A DNA stretch of 64,000 nucleotides, taken from Variovorax davisae. GTDB lineage: Bacteria > Pseudomonadota > Gammaproteobacteria > Burkholderiales > Burkholderiaceae_C. The stretch lies in assembly GCF_030316845.1 (NCBI RefSeq), contig NZ_JASZYS010000014.1, forward strand, positions 62,001-126,000. The letters are read 5' to 3'. Made by a program: the position numbers and the translations under genes. Each line of letters starts with the position of its first letter. The first letter of the stretch is position 1. A model generated the notes under the pieces. That model did not search any database. It was given only the letters and a program-made list of their open reading frames with translations, and was not told the origin of the DNA. Positions 63,653 to 64,000 of the stretch are shown piece after piece.

Positions 63653-64000
63653 GTGCCCACCCTGTTCGTCCCGCTCTGGCTGACGCTCAAGGTCGCACTG
63701 TTCGCCACGCTCATCGCCGCGGCCATCGGCATCGCGCTGGGGTGGTGGCTGGCGCGCCGGCCCTTCCCCGGCCGCAGCATCGTCGACTCGCTGCTGATGC
63801 TGCCGATGGTGCTGCCGCCGACGGTGATCGGCTACTACCTGATCGTGCTGATCGGCCGCAACGGCGTCTTCGGCCAGTACCTCGACCGCTGGTTCGGCAT
63901 CAACCTGATCTTCACCTGGCAGGGCGCGGTCATCGCGGCCTCGGTGGTCTCGCTGCCGCTGGTCTACAAGGGGGCGCGGGCCGCCTTCGAGGAAGTCGAC
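63653..64000 (+). CDS. modB: molybdate ABC transporter permease, N-terminal part (truncated by window)
   Basis: The first 116 residues of a permease, running off the right edge. It starts with GTG at 63653 (MPTLFVPLWLTLKVALFATL). Two hydrophobic segments flank a short loop, and MLPMVLPPTVIGYYLIVLIGRNG is the ModB landmark. The EAA loop lies beyond the window. It is co-transcribed with modA 18 bp upstream. Confidence 0.93.
   Translation, partial: MPTLFVPLWLTLKVALFATLIAAAIGIALGWWLARRPFPGRSIVDSLLMLPMVLPPTVIGYYLIVLIGRNGVFGQYLDRWFGINLIFTWQGAVIAASVVSLPLVYKGARAAFEEVD

Overview
The window is uniformly very GC-rich, densely packed chromosomal DNA. It has short intergenic gaps, many 4-8 bp gene overlaps, and no insertion sequence, integrase, tRNA, rRNA or CRISPR array that I can see. 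The gene content points to a beta-proteobacterium of the Burkholderiales, most likely a Comamonadaceae such as Variovorax. The clues are a Bug-type periplasmic binding protein, several livKHMGF/NitT-type importers each beside a GntR or LysR regulator, and a GlgE/TreS/TreYZ alpha-glucan cluster. The genus is an inference from gene content, not from a marker gene.

Layout. 1-8.2 kb: the end of a SpoIIE/RsbU-type phosphatase, then an AraC regulator divergent from an aldehyde dehydrogenase plus GMC oxidoreductase pair (alcohol to acid oxidation). A soluble PAS-PAS hybrid histidine kinase follows, flanked by two convergent genes for zinc-ribbon/single-TM proteins. 8.4-25.5 kb: a seven-gene, tightly overlapping operon for alpha-glucan and trehalose: glgB, glgE, treS fused to maltokinase, a membrane protein of the MscS-associated TM-helix kind, glgX, treZ, and a very large malQ-treY fusion. 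It encodes both arms of a trehalose/glucan cycle (trehalose to maltose to maltose-1-phosphate to branched glucan; glucan to malto-oligosyltrehalose to trehalose) but no ADP-glucose route. 25.6-28.5 kb: two small unknown genes, a six-hairpin glycosidase and a bacterial metacaspase.

28.6-38.8 kb: an FCD-type GntR repressor divergent from a ten-gene catabolic operon (three SDRs, a complete livKHMGF importer, a ketosteroid-Delta1-dehydrogenase-like flavoprotein and a glutathione S-transferase). Two GTATAC operator-like sites lie 63 bp apart in the divergent promoter. 39-40.4 kb: an isolated lipoprotein. 40.4-48.4 kb: a NitT/TauT-type ABC importer with a GMC oxidoreductase, divergent from a GntR(UTRA)-enolase superfamily-LysR group, and a convergent aspartate/glutamate racemase. 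48.5-55.9 kb: YihY-family membrane protein, a PhyH dioxygenase plus acyl-CoA synthetase pair, a DUF2272 secreted protein, a GNAT enzyme and a run of small envelope proteins. 55.9-62 kb: a 1019-residue FAD/4Fe-4S dehydrogenase with a GntR regulator, divergent from a serine-glyoxylate-type aminotransferase and a Bug binding protein. A perfect 16-bp palindrome lies between them. 62-64 kb: a SYLF lipoprotein and the start of a modAB molybdate operon behind a ModE-like inverted repeat.

The most distinctive feature is the alpha-glucan/trehalose operon, with its MalQ-TreY fusion and embedded channel-like gene. Next come the uncharacterised KstD/SDR/GST catabolic operon and the unusually clear regulator-operator pairs. 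Function assignments rest on motif recognition by eye; no database search was possible.
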